Assembly (NCBI GenBank): GCA_019918135.1 | Contig: WBZZ01004008.1 | Coordinates: 32,430 to 96,429 of the forward strand | Source of the DNA: Paulinella micropora | Taxonomy: Eukaryota > Cercozoa > Imbricatea > Euglyphida > Paulinellidae | Direction: 5' to 3' | Length of the DNA: 64,000 bases | Shown: positions 1 through 11,225 of the stretch, piece after piece | Position numbering within the stretch: position 1 is the first letter of the stretch | How the letters are laid out: every line of letters starts with the position of its first letter | Translations under genes and position numbers: made by a program | The notes under the pieces: model-generated | Database searches by the model: none | Told to the model about the DNA's origin: nothing | What the model saw: the letters and a program-made list of their open reading frames with translations, nothing else

Positions 1-231
1 CCCTCAGGCACTGATACGGTACATATGGGCAGTCGCAAACCGGCCGGTCCGTCTGGCAAAAAAGGCAGTAGACAGGCAAATCCCCGTGAAAACGCTGCGA
101 GGCGCGCTGTAAGGTATGTATGGATATTTGTAAGTTCTGCAGAGAGCCCCAGACATCATCGAACTGCACACATATTGTGCTCTCTCATCCCCCCTGAAAG
201 TTTTGCATTGTATGCTTTTCTTCTAATTTAA
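1..231 (+). CDS. Possible 3' end of a gene cut by the window edge
   Basis: An open frame enters from the left edge and ends at 231. It begins PSGTDTVHMGSRKPAGP and is basic (many K/R) up to about 110, then becomes unlike typical protein. A GTATGTATG donor-like sequence near 113 could mark an exon end, so only the first ~35 codons may be coding. No family is recognised. The stretch to 331 holds nothing else that I can see. Confidence 0.2.
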   Translation, partial: PSGTDTVHMGSRKPAGPSGKKGSRQANPRENAARRAVRYVWIFVSSAESPRHHRTAHILCSLIPPESFALYAFLLI

Positions 232-331
232 TGAAAATGTATATTAAAAAACTCAGGCTGTAGGCGTGCCAGATTCCAGCCTGGGCCTCGTTGCCCCCAA
301 TCTTCTCTTCTCACACTCACTTGCTCCTTTT

Positions 332-1767
332 TTATCTTGGCGGAGCCGGCAGCAACGTGCAGCTGTCAGCGATTAAGTATGCGCCTTGTCCTGCAAACTC
401 CTCAGGAATAATCTTGTACTTCGAAAAGTAGGAACCAGTGTTGGTTTCGAACTTTCCATCCCGGCGCTCCGGGTTTTTTATTAGCTCGAGCTTTACAGGC
501 AAAAGGATGCGCAGGACCGTGCGCAGAGCGCCCAAAGTCTGTCTGATATTTAGCGCCCCCGCAGCAGCTTTTATGACTTGCGTCGTATTGCCTCGCAGTT
601 GCCATTGCTTGCGCACACAATCCACTGTATTATACAGCTCGCGCAACACACAGGTGATACCGTGCAGGTCCAATGTGCGAGAGTCCAGCACATTCTCCTC
701 CGGCGCGGAGGAGAGAGCAAGATTTAGATTCAGCACCCCCAGCAACTCATGCGTCGCACGCATCATAGGTAGCTTTATTTTGTGCTGATCCAACAAAGCA
801 ACGTAGCTCTTGCCTGCCCCCCCGCATTCGAGGTCACCTACTTGCGTGTGGGTGAAATTGCGCGCAAGCTTTGCCAGGAGGATTCTGCGCTCGAAGTCAG
901 CCGAGGAGGCCAGTGCAACGGTTTGGGGGTCGCATGGCAAGGTTGGATATGCGGCGGCGTGAGTTCTCACGCGCGCCTCTTCCTTGTGCGCGCGCGCTTG
1001 CACGTTAGCAGGCTGCCCCCGCAGCCACTCCGTGTAGCTCTCCGCCTCTTGTCTGGCACACTCTCTCTTTTCTGCGGCCTGTTGCATCTCCTCCGCGCGA
1101 GCGTCGTCTCCATCGACAAGAGCGGCGATTGCCGCCTCCTCCTCCGCCTCCATGGAGGGGGGAGGCGGCAGCTGCTGAACCTCCCGCTGTACAGTGACAA
1201 GGGAGCAGAGGCGCGTGCGCGCCTCTTTTACCAGCTTGCGCTCGGTGCGACGCACCGAGCTTTCTAACTTTAGGTTTTTTTGTTGGTCAGGGACGGGGGG
1301 GTCGCCCGGGCGGCTGAAATCTGGCTTGCGCCTCGGCAGCGGGACTTTGGACCAGTCTACATCCAGACTGTCTGTTCTTAAGCAGGCCAGGAAACGGCGC
1401 AACTCAGAAAGAGCGCTGTGCTTGGAGAGACTTTTCTCAAGCGTGTTGTAAGCAGCAAGAAGAGCTACCCAAGGATAGGCAGGCAGCCAACGAGATATTC
1501 CGTCTGGGCCGGGAGGGCCGAGCTGCACCCCTGCGCACCCCACGTCGACTTGGTGCGCTCGTTGGCAAGCGAGTGTCCATTCCTGCGAACAGTTTTGAAA
1601 ATCCTGGATGGACTGGAGCGAGAGAGGCGCGTATCGCTGATAACGCGTGACCGGCTGAGAGACCCAGAGGTGCCATTCCTTTTTGCGCAGATACCTGGCC
1701 CGCCCTAGCATCTGCATATATTCTCTCACGCAGATCTGCTGGTTATCGAGGTAACAGAAGGCCGTAT
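332..1767 (-). pseudogene. Origin-binding helicase, C-terminal fragment (separated by transposon)
   Basis: This is the downstream part of a herpesvirus UL9-like origin-binding protein whose N-terminal part lies at 11226-14745. The first ~25 codons after the junction carry the superfamily 2 helicase motif VI region (YMQMLGRARYLRKKEW), which normally follows the GLDF-type motif V that ends the other fragment. A ~430-residue C-terminal extension follows. It is rich in A, E and R between about residues 180 and 300, consistent with a coiled coil, and has no family I recognise. The longer frame reaching 1843 begins inside the transposon inverted repeat and its first ~25 residues are artefact. Joining 14745-11226 to 1767-332 with one GTAT copy gives 4956 nt, exactly 1652 codons with the TAA stop. 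The disruption means no full-length protein unless the transposon excises. Confidence 0.8.
1764..1767. repeat. 4-bp target site duplication GTAT, left copy
   Basis: GTAT lies immediately outside the left inverted repeat, which starts AACATCCACGACGCC at 1768. The same four bases flank the right end at 11222-11225. Removing the element and one copy restores the host helicase frame. Confidence 0.8.
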
Positions 1768-2771
1768 AACATCCACGACGCCTAAAAGTACCAGTCCCTT
1801 TTGCCGCAAGTGCATGAGGCAAATTGATAAAAGAGTGAGGCAAATTCCAGCAAGTTTTATGCTTGTTTTCTGTATTTTATTGATAATTAAACATTACTAG
1901 ATAATAAAAAATGAAATTTAAATGAAATTTCAAGTTGGTAGGTAGTGAAAAGAAGCAAATATGGATGCAAAAAAAAGTGACATAGTGGCAAAATATTTGC
2001 CTCAAGTCTGCCTCGATTTTGCATCATTTTTGCATAAAAACTTATGTAATTTTCAACAAATAACTTTGTTTTAATAAAATAATGAATTTATATATGATTT
2101 TGTTGCATTTTTCACAAGAAAATATTGGTGGCAGGTGGCACCTGGTGACTCACATTTTCATGACTGGTGACAGTATTATTACACTAAGTCAAAATGGAAA
2201 AACATTAGTTCCAGCAAGTTTTATGTTTTTTTTTTTAAATTTTTTTTAATTGATAATTAAACGTTACTAAATAATAAAAATTGAATTTACTATGAAATTT
2301 TCAACTTGATCGGTAGTGAAAAGAAGCAAATATAGATGCAAAAAAAAAGTGACAGTGGCAAAATATTTGCCTCAAGTCTGCCTCATTTTTGCATAAAAAT
2401 TTATGTAATTTTCAACGAATAACTTTGTTTTAATAAAATAATGAATTTATGTATGATTTTGTTGCAATTGGCACAAGAAAATATTGGTGGCAGGTGGCAC
2501 CAGGTGACTCACATTTTCGTGACGTCACAAAATTATTACACTAAGTTAAAATGGAAAAACATTAAGCAAGCACGTCACAACACTTAATATATTGTTTTTC
2601 TTTCATAATTAATCATGGAGAATCTAAATATATGTAGTTTATTATTAATAATAATAATATTAAGATCATTAACTTCAGTTGAAAATTGCTACATTATTTT
2701 TTCAAAATTTCCCTAAGTCATATATTAATACAACCAATACCGACTGTTTTCCAGCGCAGATTTAATTACAA
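1768..2771 (+). repeat. Left terminal inverted repeat of the transposon
   Basis: Matches the reverse complement of 10229-11221 with few substitutions and small A/T-run indels. It contains a direct duplication of ~363 bp: the block starting TTCCAGCAAGTTTTATG at ~1849 recurs at ~2212. It also contains several TTTGCCTC or GAGGCAAA motifs (around 1797-1845, 1997-2015 and 2370-2385) that are candidate transposase-binding sites. The AT-rich stretch from 2772 to 2991 holds no gene that I can see. Confidence 0.85.
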
Positions 2772-2991
2772 TTGATTTCAGTGATTATCAAAAGCGTATT
2801 TAAATTACACACATATATATATAATTAGCAACAAGTCTTTAATAAATTTGACTTCATTTTACGCAAACACTGTTGAATAAAAAACTTCAAGTTGCCACTC
2901 ACAAAGTCGAGTAAACTGGAGAGCTCAAAAGGTAAAATAAAATGGAGGAATTCAATAAGGAGATGTGAAGCGTAAAAGAAAAAACAAAATA

Positions 2992-4270
2992 CTAATAAAA
3001 CATTCGTTTCAGTATGGTATCCCTAGCAAACTTATGTTGCTGGGCGAGCATTTGCTGCTCGACAAGAAGGTGGTAATCCCACAGCTCTGCTTCACGGCGT
3101 GCATGAGTTGGTAATATGCGTGGCTGTGATTTTGAATAGTGGGTGACTGCATTTTGGCTGCTAACATTTTTCATATACTTCCTCAAGCAATTGCGCACCT
3201 GTACGTAAAACACTTGCAACGACTGGCTTGGATGCTTGTTGAGCATGTGCAAGCTGCTGCTTAAGGATTGCTATTTCCTCTTGTAACTTATTTGCTTGAG
3301 CTTGCAGCTTTTTTTTTTCAGACTCTGTTTCAGCCTGACTCGCATATGAATCAACGGGGGAGATGTTTGTGGCGGATGCGGAAGAGACATTTGCGGCTGG
3401 TCCAGCGGAATGATGACAATTCGGGTTGCTAGTCACTAGCTGACGCTGTTTCAACAAGGCCTCAAAAACGCCCGTGATCGATTGAAGTGTCAGCGGTGGC
3501 TCCTTATGGTCAGGCGTGGGTCCATGATCATCATTGGGCTTGGATCTATCATCGGACTCGGGGTCATCCTCAGGCTTGTGTTCCTCACTACCATCATCCT
3601 CAACAGGCAACTGAGGTAACTGAGGTACTTTAGACTTTTTCTGTTTCCCTTGCTTGCTCTTGCGTGACCCCTTAGTAGCAGCCGCTGCCTTACTGGTACT
3701 GGTCTTACTGGCCGGCTTCTTGCTAGCCTGCAACAAATCAAAATAAATTGGAAGGACTATCAGAGATATCGAGGGCAGAATTTCTTGAACCTGGTTGGGC
3801 GGAGTAGGTTCAGGCTTCACCTTTACCACACGTTTAGGTCTGCCATTCGGCCACTCACCTGCTACCTGAGGCTGGTCATCAATGAAAACAAAATCATATA
3901 TACGTGGCAGAGTGTCAAGCGGCCGCTGCGGTACCACACCGGTAGTAGGATCTGGTTCGGGTGAACTCATTAATGCCAAAGCTGGGGTGATTTCTTGGTC
4001 CCATACCTCCGGGTCGCAATCACCGACAGCCTTCGATCGGTCGGCGTCGATGGCTTTCTGACCAATAAACTGAAACTGGCGGAAAGTAGTGTTGGTACCC
4101 GGAACCTTTACCTTTCGAGAAATAAAAAGCGTCTTCTTTACATCAGTGATGTCTTTCTGTTTCCAATTCAGAAATTGCTTTGACAGCTTCACCACCGCCC
4201 TGTGCACATAACAATGAGATTGATTGCAGAAAATACAATGCAACTGACCCGCACGAGATAACTTCTTCAC
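2992..4270 (-). CDS. Transposon-encoded protein with C2H2-like finger and coiled coil
   Basis: The main frame is 3161-4270. Near its N-terminus is a short finger-like motif, CIFCNQSHCYVH, at about residues 13-24. The middle is rich in S, K, P and D. The C-terminus is a coiled coil (ESEKKKLQAQANKLQEEIA) near residues 310-345. A second frame, 2992-3252, overlaps the 3' end and may be a terminal exon (ends TILKRMFY). The first ~40 residues overlap the 3' part of the Lys/Glu-rich gene at 4143-5750 in another frame, so this may be the downstream exon set of that same gene. Splicing is unresolved. No known family; it travels with the transposase, so an accessory transposition role is conceivable but not shown. 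Confidence 0.5.
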
Positions 4271-5750
4271 CCTCTCTGGTGATGAGCAGTTTGCGGGGCC
4301 GGGTGTTCAAATTCTTCATATTCTTACTCTTCAGCTCTGCGAGAACTGCAATCTTCTGACGAGTAGGGTTGTCGCCAGGGGTTGCATATTCCAACAGAGT
4401 TCTGACAGCAAACAACAGGAGAGATGAAAAAAAAAGTGCATTCATATGGGGGGAGGGGGGGTGGTACGCTATGCAGAAGTCCCCTTTGTCAAAAGAATGG
4501 TTGTTGGTTGATCGGCAAAAGAAAGCATCGGGTGCAATGCCTTTGGGGGGCACGGTGTCAACACCATCGACATCGATTAACGGGGGAGAGGCAGACTTCA
4601 AAGGATCTCCCTCCGGCAAACTTGACTCTGGCTTCGGCGGCAAACTGGACTCTGGCTTCTGCGAAGCGGACTCTGCTTCAGCCACCTTGCTTTTCGACTC
4701 TGCTTCATCCTCCGTGCTTTTCGCTTTCGAATCTGACGATTCTGGAGTAATGGTCTTATTCTCTGTGTCTTTCACTTCATCCGAACCAGACTGAGTACCG
4801 GCCGGCTTGTCTTGTTTTATTTCTTTCAGTGCTTCATTTCTCAGTCTTTCTTGTTCTTCTTTTGCAGCTATGTCTGCTAGTCTTTTTTGTTCTGCTTTTT
4901 CCTCTGCATCTTTCTGTTTCCTTTGCCTTTCATCTGCTTCTAGCCTGTCTTTTTCTTCTTTTTCTTTCCGTGCTTGTTCTTTTCTAGCCTTGTCTTGTGC
5001 TTCCGCCTTCCTTTGTATCTCATCTAACTGCTTCCTCCTCTTTTCCTCGTCTTCCTTCGACAATTTTTCTCGTGTTGGTTTCTTTTTCTTCTCTGTCTTG
5101 GTTTTTTTCTCTTTCTCTTTCTCTTTGTCTCCTCCCTCTTTGTTGTCAGTCTTTTTCTTCTTCTTATTTGGCTCTTTCTCTTTGTCTCCTCCCTCTTTGT
5201 TGTCAGTCTTTTTCTCTTTCTCTTTCTCCTTCTCTTTCACTTTCTCTTTCTCTTTGTCTCCTCCCTCTTTGTTGTCAGTCTTTTTCTTCTTCTTCTTCGG
5301 CTGATCTGCTACTTGTTCATCGTGGAATCGTTTCACTGTTTTCTTCATTCTTTCTTCTTTCTTCTCTCCTCCCTCTTCTTTCCATTCTACCTTTGCCTTG
5401 GGTTTTCGTTCCGCACCCTCAAGGGTCGTCCAACGGCAGATCCACCCGGCGGGGACGTCGTTGAAGTTGGCAGGAAACTCCCACAGAGGCCTCCTTGCCT
5501 TGAGAAAGGACTCTTCGTCCACGGTCCCCGAGTACTTGAACTTCTCCTTGCCTTGTCCAGCCTTGCCCAGGTGAAGCCAGTTGTCGTGGCTGTCGACTTC
5601 GATGAAAACGTCTCCAGTCATCCTTGACTTTTTGTAACCAATAAGCGTGACAACCTAAACAAAAAAGGCCAAGGGGGAAAAAAAGGGAATGACTTGGTGC
5701 AGTGACGCAGAGGTTGAGTGGCAAGCATAAAGTGGACTTACTTTGGACAT
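4143..5750 (-). CDS. Transposon-encoded Lys/Glu-rich repeat protein, spliced 5' end
   Basis: The best start is ATG at 5750: a 9-nt exon (5742-5750, MSK) joins in phase 0 across an 87-nt GT-AG intron (5655-5741) to VVTLIGYKKSRMTGDVF at 5654. The N-terminal ~100 residues form a compact Trp-containing domain. From about residue 115 follow three tandem blocks of KKTDNKEGGDKEKE type, then a long charged helix (E/K/R, residues ~190-270), then Ser/Glu-rich sequence. An acceptor-like TGCTGTCAG on the minus strand near 4405 suggests another intron in the 3' third, which would link it to the 3.0-4.3 kb frames. Composition is low-complexity, so similarity searches need masking. Function unknown. Confidence 0.5.
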
Positions 5751-6460
5751 ACTGTCTTCCTTGCTTTGCTTTGAACACTCGACTTTTGGGGCTGGTTGTG
5801 TGGGGTGTTCGAAAAAGGTTCAACTGGTCACAGTCAGTCCGGCCAGAAAAATGGTAGTCCGAACGGCAGATGACTGAGTTGAAGTTTTTTGCGACCGGTG
5901 GTCGCTATAAACCTTTTAGAGATTGGGGTCATGGGGAGAAAATATGAGGACTTTGTTGTGCTCGGCACTTTTTCATGCTGTTTTATGCATTTTTCTTGGA
6001 AAACATTTATGGCAAACCTCCTCATTTGCGTTCCTCCTTCATCTCCCTTTTTTTCCCGGTTCCAAACCGTGTCCTTGGGTGTGTGTCAGGAATCAGCGAG
6101 GCAAATCATTTTTGCCTCGCACTTTCCAAGTCGGGGGCCTCCTGTTGCTGTTTCGGCTCAGACACAGCATTACAGGTAACCAATCTTACTCATTTTGTTC
6201 TGTCTTATGCGTGGCCTATTTCTTTTTCACTGCATTTTTGTGCATGCATTCACTTCTGGAACTTGCTAGGCAAAACCCATTTTGCCTCGCATTTTCCTTA
6301 GGCTGCACCTAGTTGGCCATGTGCTGCAAATCCTTGCATTAGCAGGTACTCATTTCTATTCTTTTCAGCCTTTCTTGCACATGTGCTTTTTTTTTTTGCT
6401 TCTGTGCAGTGCTTCCTTGCAGGATAGCAACTAGCGAGCCAAATTCCCCCCCCCCCCCCC

Positions 6461-6557
<97 letters not shown>

Positions 6558-6934
6558 CCTCTCTCTCTCTCTCCCTATCTCTCTCCCTCTCTCTCTCTCT
6601 CCCTCCCTCCCTCCAAAGTTCCTCCAAACACGTGGAGGAAAGTCCCGCCAACGCCCAGGGTGCTAGCGAGCAGTTTTCGTTTCATCCTGAGGGAAAGATA
6701 GAGAGCTACATAGAGATTGCAGGGATACAGGAGGGGTATAGGAGGGTAATATATTAGGAGGCAATGCAGAAAAGTAAAGTGCAAAGCATTCCTGGCTATC
6801 AGACTAAGGCCTCGGGGCTGGCATGGGTATTACGTCGCGCGAGGGGATGCAAGTGACCCTTCCCTCTCCCCGCAAGGACGATCGAATCGTCAGGTCCGTC
6901 ATCAACCGCGCAGTGCAGCAACGCAAAAGCAAAA
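5751..6934. other. Central non-coding part of the transposon
   Basis: Lies between the divergent gene blocks, so probably holds both promoters. Two inverted GAGGCAAA/TTTGCCTC pairs (6098-6121 and 6269-6291) repeat the motif found in the terminal repeats. A (CT)n microsatellite fills about 6463-6612. No convincing ORF. Confidence 0.5.
6463..6612. repeat. (CT)n microsatellite
   Basis: About 150 bp of CT repeats with scattered TT and CC interruptions, preceded by a C run (6448-6462). A similar GA tract lies at 6949-6970. Predicted Ser/Leu or Arg/Glu proteins here are artefacts. Confidence 0.9.
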
Positions 6935-9900
6935 GTGCAAGGGAGAAAGAGAGAGAGAGAGAGAGAGAGAGTTTCCGTTTTGCCCTCTCCTTCAAACACA
7001 AAACAGACAACTTCCCCTCCCCCGCTCAAAGTGGAAACTCCTAGCCTTGGCAGCTTTGCTCGCGTCTTTGGTTCCGCGTTGCCAACTCCGGTCGTATCGA
7101 AGCTTCCCCCGTTGGAGCCCTGTGCTCCGTCCCACGTCAGTAAGAGCAGTAATAGTTCTTTCTCTGCTGTGTTCGGTGGAAACAGTTCACAAACAACACC
7201 TGCCCCTCCGGTCGTTTCCAAGCTTCCCTCGTTAGAGCCCTCTACTCCGTCCCACGTCAGTAAGAGCAGTAGTAGTACTTTCTCTGCTGTGTTTAGTGGA
7301 CTCACTTCACCAACAACACCTGCCCCTCCCTTGCTATCTTCCTTGCAATTTCCCACCAGCACATCACAAGCATGTAGCACTAGCAATAGTGGTACACACA
7401 ACACATTAGATTACCGCACAAGCACATTGCCTCTGTACATCACTTTGGGTATCCCCATCCCTCGAGTCAACAGACCGACCCCTGCTGATACAAGATTTAA
7501 AAGAAAAGTAAAAAAAAGAAAGAAAGCAGGCAGGGAGATTCGCCCCAAAAGCTTTGAGAAGTACTTAGGTTGCACTTGGTCAGAGCTAAAAGAGGAGATA
7601 GGTGAGAGCTGCTGCACAAATTTGCGTTGCAACAAATGGATAGATGCTTTTGCTGCAGTCAAGGCTAGAACAGACACAGTCCAGCTTAATAGGTCAGAAT
7701 TAGCAGGCTGGGTAGCAGCACAGCTCGAAAGCATGCTAGACATAAGAGGCAATGTAGCTTATAGGTACAAGGGAGCCCCCATCTGCCGTACTATGTGGAC
7801 ACGGTTGCATGGTGTTGGGGAAAAAACCGTGAGACGGGCTCTTACGGGAGTTAAGGAAGGCCACACCTACTTTCAAGACTATGGAAAAAGGGAATCCCCT
7901 AACGAAGATCTTTGTTGGACCTTGCTCCATCAAAAGTTTTTCGTTGAGCAAGAGAATGAGTCCGTGGCAGATGGTATCTTTCACCTTCAGGACACATTGG
8001 ATTTTCCTCAGATTTTTGCATACGTCTCAGCGGAGTGGGGGGCCCAATCTCGCAAGCTGGTCTTGAGCGGGCCAGTCAGTCCGGATGGCCCCAGTGAAAG
8101 TTTGGTAAGGAAAGTGTGGCGAGCAGAGTTCGGCAAGGTCAAGCCGATTCGGAAAGGCGACTTCGCGAAATGTGGGTTTTGTACCGAGCTTGCAGCTGCA
8201 CACAAGGCAGGGTAAAACTTAATTGTGATGGTGTGATTTTTTATGTATTTTTTGCCCCCTGTCCAGATTCAAGACTAAAGCTGAGGCTGATAAGTGGCGG
8301 ACGGATAACCGCATTCATAATAAGATCCACCGCGAGGCCCGCCGTGGGTGTGCGCGGCGAGCAGTGGAAGGGTAATCTTAATCCTAAAGCAAATGCCAGA
8401 GGTTTAATTTTTGCTTTGCAATTAGGAGCAATGATGTTCAGCGTGTTACGTCCATGACTATAGACATGACTAGGCCTTTTCACCTGCCTTGGTGCTCACG
8501 CGGTTCATCTGACTTTAGGGGTAGGTATGTTGTGCGGTTGCATGCGGGGGGCGCCACCATGTATGCACATGACAAAAATTTCATCCTGGTTCATTTACCC
8601 AACATCGCTCATGGACCTAACGCAAATGTGACATTTTTGTATTGGCTCTTGCGTTGGGAACTTTATCACCCCCACACCAAAGCTGCCATGAAATTGTATA
8701 CTGACTGGGACGGTGGTATTGAAAACACTGCCGACACAACTATGATGTTTCTCTGTCATATTATCCAACGGAAGTGGAGAAATCACATTGAGACTCATAG
8801 GATGGTGACTAAGCATTCCCATTCTGTACAGGACCAGAAATTTTTTGTGCTGCGCTATCTAGGATATAACACTACACTCATGACTACGAATTTTGCACAA
8901 GCATTTTTCAAGCTAATGTTAGGCTTTAAGAAAAACAAAGAATCATACTGCCTTTTGCTTTTAGCTTCAGAGTTTGATTGGGAGGCGTATTTCCAAGGTA
9001 GCGTGAATCCCAGCCTTAAGTACTGGAATAGGCCTTTGGCCTGGCAATACTTGGCGGGGAGCTCAGAGAGCGGGTACATGCCCCGGGTCAGGGTGAAAAC
9101 ATGGGGGGACGCCCAGAAATATTGGCATGGTGTGAATGATTCTGCAGACTGTGAAGACATTCGGCCGTACATCAAGGAGCCAGGTACTTACTTGTGCTTT
9201 CTTTTTTTCTTGTCTCATGTACATTCGGTGTGCAGCATCCGACCGCCCAAAGAAGCTAGCTGATTCCCTGTGGGTATTTAGCGGGTAAGTATTGCTCCCG
9301 GGAAGAGCAGGAGTGGTTCGATGAGGTCCTTGATCATTCGCAGCTTACCAGAATAATTTGGGACGGATTCGAAGGTGAGGGGGGTTTGCCAGGCAGACCG
9401 GGCCATTTTGCGATGAAGGATAAGTCGGGGCATGAGTGGCTAGCACATTTTCGCGTTCTGGACGATTTGCCAGAGGATGTGTGGGGAGTGCCTCCAGATC
9501 GAGCAGAGGTGCAGGAAAACGTAAGTAAATTGACGGAGGAGGAGCGGCTTTATGTGGCCAGGACTTCGTTTGTGAACGAGGGCGCAGCACCCGTTCATCC
9601 CGCTTGGTACGGAGCAAGGCATCTCAATGAGGAAGAAAAAAGGCACCACGATTTTGATGATGAAAGCAGGTTTCCCGCTCCACATTTACGGGTTACTTCC
9701 ATTCTTACTGAAAATCCCACTGAGGAGGGTCTTAAGAAAGCTACCGTGAAAGAACTTAAGTCGTGGCTGGCAGAGAAGGGCCAGCGACGAAGTGGTTCAA
9801 AGCCTGTTCTTGTTCAAAGAGTATTGTCTGTGTTTGCTGATGATTTAGAGCAGGTGCGCAGAGCTGAAGGTGGGGCGCAGCAGCAACCTGCTGGTGGCCG

Positions 9901-10210
9901 CAGGCGTGCAGGTGGTGGTCGATTACGTAAGCGGCGGAGAATTGGTAGCCCCGAACCGGACGAGAAACAAAAAGCGTCTTCATCTAGCTCCGATGATAGT
10001 CCCCTTCTGTCAGCTTCCAGCATAAATCAGAGAAATCGTCCTCATTCTGCCTCTCGTGTTCGTGTCCGACGTCAGTTTGCTAGGGTCTTTGCTTGCAGTG
10101 ACGAAGAACGGGAGGCTGCAGCGATTAGAGAACAAAATCTTAGGTCGGATATGTCTGCCTCTTCATCAGAAGAATGGGAGCCTGTAAATGCGCTAAGAGA
10201 CCTTCACTAA
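6935..10210 (+). CDS. Putative DDE-type transposase with C-terminal SAP domain, spliced
   Basis: Frames join through GT-AG introns at 8212-8266 (55 nt), 8372-8425 (54 nt) and 9184-9235 (52 nt), all keeping frame. A further break near 9280-9343 is either an intron or a 1-nt shift. The start codon is unresolved because the 5' frame enters from a GA microsatellite. Visible parts: a Ser/Pro-rich N-terminus with a 40-aa repeat; a conserved block with paired Cys (KCGFCTELAAAHK); DWDGGIENTADTT near 8705 followed by HSHSVQDQKF near 8820, matching the D-GG-x-EN ... H-x-H-x3-D-x2-F pattern of DDE-like transposases in protist and invertebrate repeats; and a SAP DNA-binding motif (ATVKELKSWLAEKGQRR) near 9742. 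The C-terminus is Ser/Arg-rich. Catalytic assignment is inference from these motifs. Confidence 0.6.
7091..7330 (+). repeat. 120-bp tandem repeat, two copies, coding
   Basis: The block beginning GTCGTATCGAAGCTTCC at 7091 recurs at 7211 as GTCGTTTCCAAGCTTCC with ~85-90% identity. It encodes a 40-residue Ser/Thr/Pro-rich repeat in the N-terminal part of the transposase-like protein. Confidence 0.85.
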
Positions 10211-10228
10211 ATCATTTATCTATTGAAT

Positions 10229-11221
10229 TTGTAATTAAATCTGCGCTGGAAAACAGTCGGTATTGGTTGTATTAATATATGACTTAGGGAAATTTTGAAA
10301 AAATAATGTGGCAATTTTCAACTGAAGTTAATGATCTTAATATTATTATTATTAATAATAAACTATATATATTTAGATTCTCCATGATTAATTATAAAAG
10401 AAAAACAATATATTAAGTGTTGTGACGTGCTTGCTTAATGTTTTTCCATTTTAACTTAGTGTAATAATTTTGTGACGTCACGAAAATGTGAGTCACCTGG
10501 TGCCACCTGCCACCAATATTTTCTTGTGCTAATTGCAACAAAATCATACATAAATTCATTATTTTATTAAACAAAGTTATTCGTTGAAAATTACATAAAT
10601 TTTTATGCAAAAATGAGGCAGACTTGAGGCAAATATTTTGCCACTGTCACTTTTTTTTTTGCATCTATATTTGCTTCTTTTCACTACCGATCAAGTTGAA
10701 AATTTCATAGTAAATTCAATTTTTATTATTTAGTAACGTTTAATTATCAATTTAAAAAAAAAACATAAAACTTGCTGGAACTAATGTTTTTCCATTTTGA
10801 CTTAGTGTAATAATACTGTCACCAGTCATGAAAATGTGAGTCACCAGGTGCCACCTGCCACCAATATTTTCTTGTGAAAAATGCAACAAAATCATATATA
10901 AATTCATTATTTTATTAAAACAAAGTTATTTGTTGAAAATTACATAAGTTTTTATGCAAAAATGATGCAAAATCGAGGCAGACTTGAGGCAAATATTTTG
11001 CCACTATGTCACTTTTTTTTGCATCCATATTTGCTTCTTTTCACTACCTACCAACTTGAAATTTCATTTAAATTTCATTTTTTATTATCTAGTAATGTTT
11101 AATTATCAATAAAATACAGAAAACAAGCATAAAACTTGCTGGAATTTGCCTCACTCTTTTATCAATTTGCCTCATGCACTTGAGGCAAAAGGGACTAGTA
11201 CTTTTAGGCGTCGTGGATGTT
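10229..11221 (-). repeat. Right terminal inverted repeat of the transposon
   Basis: Reverse complement of 1768-2771, including the internal ~363-bp duplication and the TTTGCCTC/GAGGCAAA motifs near the outer end (11145-11195). No gene inside. The helicase frame appears to run into it, but those last residues are artefact. Confidence 0.85.
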
Positions 11222-11225
11222 GTAT
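11222..11225. repeat. 4-bp target site duplication GTAT, right copy
   Basis: Right partner of 1764-1767, directly after the inverted repeat end GGCGTCGTGGATGTT at 11221. Confidence 0.8.

Larger units (their letters stand above)
1768..11221. mobile_element. 9.45-kb DNA transposon with ~1-kb terminal inverted repeats
   Basis: The element is bounded by near-identical inverted repeats (1768-2771 and 10229-11221) and a GTAT duplication. It carries one rightward spliced gene with DDE-transposase-like motifs and a SAP domain (about 6.9-10.2 kb), and one or two leftward genes encoding a Lys/Glu-rich protein and a zinc/coiled-coil protein (3.0-5.75 kb). Interior GC content is lower than in the surrounding viral genes. 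It sits inside the helicase part of the primase/origin-binding gene. The superfamily is not certain: a 4-bp duplication and kilobase inverted repeats do not fit Tc1/mariner (TA) or hAT (8 bp) elements. The transposase motifs resemble the protist group with a D-GG-x-EN block followed by an H-x-H-x3-D-x2-F block. Confidence 0.85.

Noticed and set aside
6298-6666. Arg/Glu- and Ser/Leu-repeat ORFs
   Set aside because: Translations of a (CT)n microsatellite.
1768-11221. Second Polinton-like element
   Set aside because: No polymerase, capsid, ATPase or integrase genes; 4-bp rather than 6-bp duplication.
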